Assembly: GCA_022706885.1 (NCBI GenBank)
Contig: JAKJBR010000024.1
Span: 1 to 17,466 of the forward strand
Direction: 5' to 3'
Length of the DNA stretch: 17,466 nucleotides
From: DUPQ01 sp022706885
GTDB taxonomy: Bacteria; Bacillota; Clostridia; DUPQ01
Shown here: positions 14,219 to 17,466 of the stretch, in pieces
How positions within the stretch are numbered: the stretch's first letter is position 1
Layout of the letters: the number at the start of each line of letters is the position of its first letter
Made by a program: the position numbers and the translations under genes
The notes under the pieces: generated by a model
Database searches by the model: none
Seen by the model: the letters and a program-made list of their open reading frames with translations, nothing else
What the model was told of the DNA's origin: nothing

Positions 14219-15322
14219 TTAATACTCCTGCATTCTCTTACGATAATGCATGTAATCCAAGAATTCCACCTCTTCGGGTACTCCGTGGTCGCATGTGGGA
14301 ATATATCCGCCGTGCTTCTTCATAAAAGGCATTATTCTGTCTATTTCTTTGTCTATTGCATCTTTTCCGGCAGCCAATATCCTTTTATCTATACCGCCGG
14401 ACATCAGAAGGTCGGGATATTTCTTTCGAACCTCCACAACATCGCATCCCGAAGCCACTTCAAACGGTGACATATTATCCATACCTATGGATTTGTACAA
14501 ATCAATAACCGCCGTTGCTTTACCGTCGGTATCCAACTGAAAATGCAACTTTCTGCTCTTATCCGACTGCCTTTTCTTTACATTGGCAATAAGTTGCTGA
14601 TAGTACGGGAATAAAAACTCTTTTATCATATCGGGCGAAATCAAAGGACCGTGATTGTAACAGATATCCTCCCCGAAGTAGACTTCGTCTACCGTTACAT
14701 ATCTTTGATGAACTTCACAGGTTTTATCCATTACATCAAACCATATTTCCATACATTTGTGAATAAGTTCGGGATCATCATAAAACTTATACAGTAAATC
14801 TTCCGGTCCTATTAAAGACCGCAAATACATATATCCGCCTATTATATTGGCACATATTATATATCCCTGTTTTTCCGACTCCACGGCCTTACTCATTCTT
14901 TCTTCAAGGCCTTCAAACCTTTTAGGGTCATCGGGATTCAATCTCCAAAGGATGTTTTCTTCCAAAGTCCGGATGTCTTTTACCGGATGCTCTAAATATG
15001 TGGGCATAAACCCGCTTCTTCTGCCTTTAAAGTATAAAACCTGTCTGCCCGCATTATCCTGCTCTATTTCACATTCATCGGTAGTACTTATAATCTTTCT
15101 TTCAAAGGAAGGAACCAACGGTGCTTCACACCACCCGCAACGGCCTAAAAAGAATACGGCGGGCTTGTCAAATCCGAACAATTTATCGGTATCGGTGTCG
15201 TCATTTATCCAGCCTTGCTCTTTCCATTTACCCTTGACATAAAAACCGAACTCTTTCTGAAAGATGGCGGCATCTTTTTTGAAGTTATAGAAGTCATGAA
15301 TCTTCTGAATGTGCTTTTCCAT
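14219..15322 (-). CDS. Uroporphyrinogen decarboxylase (URO-D) superfamily protein
   Basis: This 367-residue protein has the URO-D TIM-barrel signature in its C-terminal half: FQLDTDGKATAVIDLYKSIG, MSPFEVASGCDVVEVRKKYP, LLMSGGIDKRILAAGKDAID and HGGYIPTCDHGVPEEVEF. It lacks the HemE N-terminal motif (PVWFMRQAGR type), and no haem genes are nearby, so haem synthesis is unlikely. Superfamily members include methyltransferases that move methyl groups between small substrates and corrinoids, but no corrinoid protein gene is in view, so the substrate is open. The ATG at 15320-15322 is chosen because GGAG lies seven bases upstream; the frame also has an ATG at 15344-15346 without a ribosome binding site. 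A different URO-D superfamily gene ends at position 106. Confidence 0.85.
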   Translation of the reverse strand: MEKHIQKIHDFYNFKKDAAIFQKEFGFYVKGKWKEQGWINDDTDTDKLFGFDKPAVFFLGRCGWCEAPLVPSFERKIISTTDECEIEQDNAGRQVLYFKGRRSGFMPTYLEHPVKDIRTLEENILWRLNPDDPKRFEGLEERMSKAVESEKQGYIICANIIGGYMYLRSLIGPEDLLYKFYDDPELIHKCMEIWFDVMDKTCEVHQRYVTVDEVYFGEDICYNHGPLISPDMIKEFLFPYYQQLIANVKKRQSDKSRKLHFQLDTDGKATAVIDLYKSIGMDNMSPFEVASGCDVVEVRKKYPDLLMSGGIDKRILAAGKDAIDKEIDRIMPFMKKHGGYIPTCDHGVPEEVEFLDYMHYRKRMQEY

Positions 15323-15356
15323 ATTGTCTCTCCGCTTAAGGTACATAACAGATAGT

Positions 15357-15365
15357 ATTATAGCA
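15357..15365 (-). promoter_or_regulatory. Extended -10 promoter of the URO-D-like gene
   Basis: The minus strand reads TGC-TATAAT (15357-15365). No convincing -35 is seen, but a palindrome AAGTAAATACTT (15371-15382) lies just upstream and could be an activator or repressor site. Confidence 0.5.
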
Positions 15366-15391
15366 CAGTTAAGTAAATACTTATTAAGACT

Positions 15392-16333
15392 TTAATTCAG
15401 GTATTTGGATATAAATTCCGATACTTTTTTATGATACACATCCGGCTCTTTTGCAGAAGACGCACCGTGTTCCGCTCCTTTTACAACCAATATGTCTTTC
15501 TCACAGGCCGCATTGTCATAAAGCGGTTCCAGCATATAGAACGGGACCAGTTGATCGGCATCACCGTGTATAAATAAAGTGGGTGTTTTGGACTTTTTAA
15601 CGGCATTTAAAGGGCTTGCCTGCTTAAAATCCATCCTGACTCTGGCCCGGGATATTATATTCGAAACATAAAGTACGGGAAAAGCCGGCAGTTTGAAGAA
15701 CCTTTTCATATTGTAACTGAAAATATCCCATACCGATGTATAACCGCAGTCCTCTATTGCGCATTTAACATGATTGCTCAAATCTTCCCCCGTCGTAAGC
15801 ATAACGGTAGCGGCTCCCATGGATATTCCGTGTAAAACAATTTTTGCGTCGGGATCTTTTTTAATAATCTCTCTTATCCAACCGATTATATCGACACTGT
15901 CATAATAGCCCATTGTGGCGTACTGCCCTGCACTGTCGCCGTGTCCCCTTAAATCGGGCATTAATATATTGAATCCGGTCTCATAGTATTGCTTTGCAAA
16001 CTGTGCCATATGCCATCCGCGCGATGTATATCCGTGAACCAATATTACCCATTTATGACTACCCTTATTCTCAACAAATACGGCTTTAAGATTGAGAGCA
16101 TCGAAGGAAGTAAGACTCCACACCGAAGTAGTGTTCTCCTTTACCCACTGTTCACTCGATGCGAAAAACTCTTTTACCTGCTCATCAATATCTTCTTCTT
16201 TTTTATGGAAATAATTTTTACGTGACCTGGGTATCATGGTTATATTAAACATAAACAAACCCGCTATAAACGACAGGATAAATAAGATGACAACAACAAA
16301 TACTACAATTGATAAAATAATTTCAAAACCCAT
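15392..16333 (-). CDS. Membrane-anchored alpha/beta hydrolase
   Basis: This 313-residue serine hydrolase has one N-terminal membrane helix (about residues 4-30) followed by a positively charged stretch, so the catalytic domain may stay on the cytoplasmic side. The fold is clear: VILVHGYTSRGWHM (oxyanion region, 96-109), DLRGHGDS (127-134), nucleophile S171 in HGISMGA, acid D260 in HGDADQLVP and H289 in AEHGAS. It resembles the BAAT/FrsA-like hydrolases often annotated in Bacillota; the substrate is unknown. ATG 16331-16333 is chosen because GGAGG stands directly before it; a slightly earlier in-frame ATG (16346-16348) has no ribosome binding site. The next gene (URO-D-like) has its own promoter. 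Confidence 0.85.
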   Translation of the reverse strand: MGFEIILSIVVFVVVILFILSFIAGLFMFNITMIPRSRKNYFHKKEEDIDEQVKEFFASSEQWVKENTTSVWSLTSFDALNLKAVFVENKGSHKWVILVHGYTSRGWHMAQFAKQYYETGFNILMPDLRGHGDSAGQYATMGYYDSVDIIGWIREIIKKDPDAKIVLHGISMGAATVMLTTGEDLSNHVKCAIEDCGYTSVWDIFSYNMKRFFKLPAFPVLYVSNIISRARVRMDFKQASPLNAVKKSKTPTLFIHGDADQLVPFYMLEPLYDNAACEKDILVVKGAEHGASSAKEPDVYHKKVSEFISKYLN

Positions 16334-16356
16334 TTCCCCCTCCGTCATACATTAAA

Positions 16357-16365
16357 ATTATATCA
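16357..16365 (-). promoter_or_regulatory. Extended -10 promoter of the alpha/beta hydrolase gene
   Basis: The minus strand reads TGATATAAT (16357-16365). No good -35 is present at the usual distance. The start point falls close to the first in-frame ATG, which supports translation from the second ATG. Confidence 0.5.
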
Positions 16366-16466
16366 CATCATCACTCTCATCTATCAGATTTATGCAAATT
16401 TAACTCTGTATACAATACAATTTAACCTATAATCCCGATATTTATTTTTAGTGTGATAAAAACACC

Positions 16467-16495
16467 TTTACATTATCCTTAACGCCTGTTATACT
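16467..16495 (+). promoter_or_regulatory. Promoter of the riboswitch-asd transcript
   Basis: TTTACA (16467-16472, five of six), a 17-bp spacer and TATACT (16490-16495, five of six). The inferred start point near 16502 is a few bases before the first riboswitch helix. Confidence 0.7.
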
Positions 16496-16507
16496 TCCGG
16501 TAATATT

Positions 16508-16672
16508 GATAGAGGCGCGGGAGTCATAAGTATCCGTTCTGACCGTACAAGGCGGGATGATGACGGAAAAAGGGGCAACCGCCGAAGAATACGCAGCCTT
16601 GTATGCGTTTGTCTGGTCGGTTTGGTCAATAACGGACCGACTGTCACCGTCAATTTGCGGTGGAGAGCTGTC
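16508..16672 (+). ncRNA. Lysine riboswitch (L-box) aptamer
   Basis: Conserved L-box segments can be read directly: GATAGAGGCGCGGGAG, AGTA, AAAGGGGCAACCGCCGAAG and GGAGAGCTGTC. Five helices form: P1 GATAG 16508-16512 with CTGTC 16668-16672; P2 GGCG 16514-16517 with CGCC 16580-16583, carrying an outer stem TCCGT 16533-16537 with ACGGA 16563-16567; P3 ACGCA 16591-16595 with TGCGT 16604-16608; P4 GTCGGT 16616-16621 with ACCGAC 16636-16641; P5 CACCG 16645-16649 with CGGTG 16658-16662. The P2 loop TACAAGGC (16546-16553) is the exact complement of the P3 loop GCCTTGTA (16596-16603), the kissing-loop contact known for this class. It senses lysine and controls asd downstream. Confidence 0.95.
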
Positions 16673-16697
16673 ACTTGGAAGGTTTAAGTAAAGGCTC
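16665..16697 (+). promoter_or_regulatory. Predicted antiterminator of the lysine riboswitch
   Basis: GAGC (16665-16668) can pair with GCTC (16694-16697), and ACTT (16673-16676) with AAGT (16686-16689), around a nine-base loop. This fold uses the 3' side of P1 and the 5' side of the terminator, so it excludes both. It is inferred by eye, not by energy calculation. Confidence 0.5.
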
Positions 16698-16716
16698 GCA
16701 CAGGCAGCCTTTTTTT
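16690..16716 (+). terminator. Riboswitch-controlled intrinsic terminator
   Basis: AAAGGCT (16690-16696), a nine-base loop and AGCCTTT (16706-16712), with an unbroken T-run to 16716. When lysine stabilises P1, this hairpin is expected to form and stop transcription before asd. Confidence 0.85.
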
Positions 16717-16724
16717 GATATAAT
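16716..16724 (+). promoter_or_regulatory. Possible internal promoter (extended -10) after the terminator
   Basis: TGATATAAT directly follows the terminator T-run and lies 23 bases before the asd ATG. The start point would be near 16731, just ahead of the ribosome binding site. The -35 region is poor. The same nine bases form the -10 of the hydrolase gene. Confidence 0.4.
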
Positions 16725-16747
16725 ATGACAGCAGGCGGGTGAAAAAA

Positions 16748-17466
16748 ATGAAAAAATATAACTTGGCAATAGTAGGCGCCACAGGTATGGTGGGAAGAAC
16801 CTTTATAAAGGTTTTAGAAGAAAGAAAACTTCCTATTAAGAATATCTATTTCTTTGCTTCGGCGCGGTCTCGTGGCAATACCATTACTTTTTCCGGTAAA
16901 GAGTATGTCATTGAGGAACTGAATGAGCATTCATTCGACAGATTAATTGATATTGCCCTGTTCTCGGCAGGCAGTGATTTAAGTAAAATATATGCTCCCG
17001 TTGCAGCACAGAAAGGCGTGGTTGTAATAGACAACAGCAGTGCGTTCAGAATGGATCCGACGGTTCCTCTGGTTATACCCGAGGTAAATAAAGAGGATAT
17101 TGCAAAGCATAACGGCATTATAGCCAATCCCAACTGCTCCACCATTCAGGCTTTGGTTGCGGTAAAACCGTTACATGACGCCTATAAAGTGAAAAGAATG
17201 GTGGTTTCCACATATCAGTCGGTATCCGGTGCGGGCAAAGCGGGATGTGACGATTTGGAGAATTGCTTAAAAGGGCTTCCCCCTGTCAAATTCCCTCATT
17301 CCATAGCCGACAACTGCATTCCGCACATAGATTCCTTCCTGGATAACGGATACACCAAAGAAGAGATGAAAATGGTAAATGAGACGCAAAAAATGTTTCA
17401 TACCAAGGACATTTTGATAACCTGTACCTGTGTCAGGGTACCGGTAATGAGAAGCCACAGCGAATC
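16748..17466 (+). CDS. asd: Aspartate-semialdehyde dehydrogenase (3' end outside window)
   Basis: The first 239 residues are present; the frame is open at the window end. The enzyme reduces aspartyl-phosphate to aspartate semialdehyde with NADPH, the branch point to lysine/diaminopimelate, threonine and methionine. Evidence: NADP-binding loop VGATGMVG (9-16), SAGSDLS (73-79), IDNSSAFRMDP (94-104), nucleophile C130 in NPNCST, TYQSVSGAGKAG (155-166), and the substrate-binding RSHSE at the edge. The ATG at 16748 follows AGGCGGGTG, a modest ribosome binding site. Placement right after a lysine riboswitch fits feedback control of lysine and cell-wall diaminopimelate supply. Confidence 0.96.
   Translation, partial: MKKYNLAIVGATGMVGRTFIKVLEERKLPIKNIYFFASARSRGNTITFSGKEYVIEELNEHSFDRLIDIALFSAGSDLSKIYAPVAAQKGVVVIDNSSAFRMDPTVPLVIPEVNKEDIAKHNGIIANPNCSTIQALVAVKPLHDAYKVKRMVVSTYQSVSGAGKAGCDDLENCLKGLPPVKFPHSIADNCIPHIDSFLDNGYTKEEMKMVNETQKMFHTKDILITCTCVRVPVMRSHSE

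Noticed and set aside
14219..15322. hemE (haem biosynthesis) for the URO-D-like gene
   Set aside because: The N-terminal HemE motif is missing and no haem genes are near.
16428..16433. TATAAT as a further promoter upstream of asd
   Set aside because: It has no acceptable -35 and no extended -10; the TTTACA/TATACT pair further downstream is better placed for the riboswitch.
16489..16674. Minus-strand ORF of 61 residues
   Set aside because: It coincides with the structured lysine riboswitch; the open frame is incidental.
1..17466. CRISPR array, toxin-antitoxin, phage or defence genes, tRNA or rRNA
   Set aside because: No regularly spaced repeats, tRNA-like cloverleaf or matching protein families were recognised on either strand.

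Overview
The window looks like a piece of an anaerobic, low-GC Gram-positive chromosome (Bacillota, class Clostridia). Pointers are the trmN6-rsmI pair convergent with abrB, the ireB-ruvX-DUF1292 trio, an AMP-forming AsnA, a type III glutamine synthetase, strong AGGAGG-type ribosome binding sites, several GTG/TTG starts and a lysine riboswitch on asd. I cannot name a genus. No rRNA, tRNA or CRISPR array was seen.

Layout. (1) 2-106: the last codons of a uroporphyrinogen decarboxylase (URO-D) superfamily gene. (2) 118-1803: a complete IS30-family element with 28-bp inverted repeats, flanked by a perfect 12-bp direct repeat. It landed on the last base of that gene's stop codon. (3) 1899-3703: abrB-type regulator on the plus strand, convergent with and overlapping rsmI, which follows trmN6 on the minus strand. 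(4) 3802-7184, minus strand: tight cluster ireB-ruvX-DUF1292-B12/radical SAM protein-radical-SAM-linked protein, read from a good promoter near 7216-7244. (5) 7290-10959, minus: ftsK followed by mtaB. (6) 11087-14153: asnA (plus) meets glutamine synthetase III (minus) with one base between them. (7) 14219-16333, minus: a second URO-D superfamily protein and a membrane-anchored alpha/beta hydrolase, each with its own promoter. (8) 16467-17466, plus: promoter, lysine riboswitch, intrinsic terminator and the start of asd, which runs off the window.

How the genes fit together. Most genes are housekeeping: rRNA and tRNA modification (rsmI, trmN6, mtaB), chromosome segregation (ftsK), cell-envelope kinase signalling (ireB), and aspartate/ammonia metabolism (asnA, glutamine synthetase III, asd). 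The least understood part is the radical SAM pair, encoded here as two overlapping genes. The best-supported regulatory structure is the lysine riboswitch: all five helices, an 8-nt perfect loop-loop complement, and terminator/antiterminator alternatives can be read by eye. An extended -10 motif directly after its terminator may give asd a riboswitch-independent promoter. No obviously new defence or mobile system is present; the most novel points are details of regulation, the IS structure and the unassigned radical SAM and URO-D proteins.
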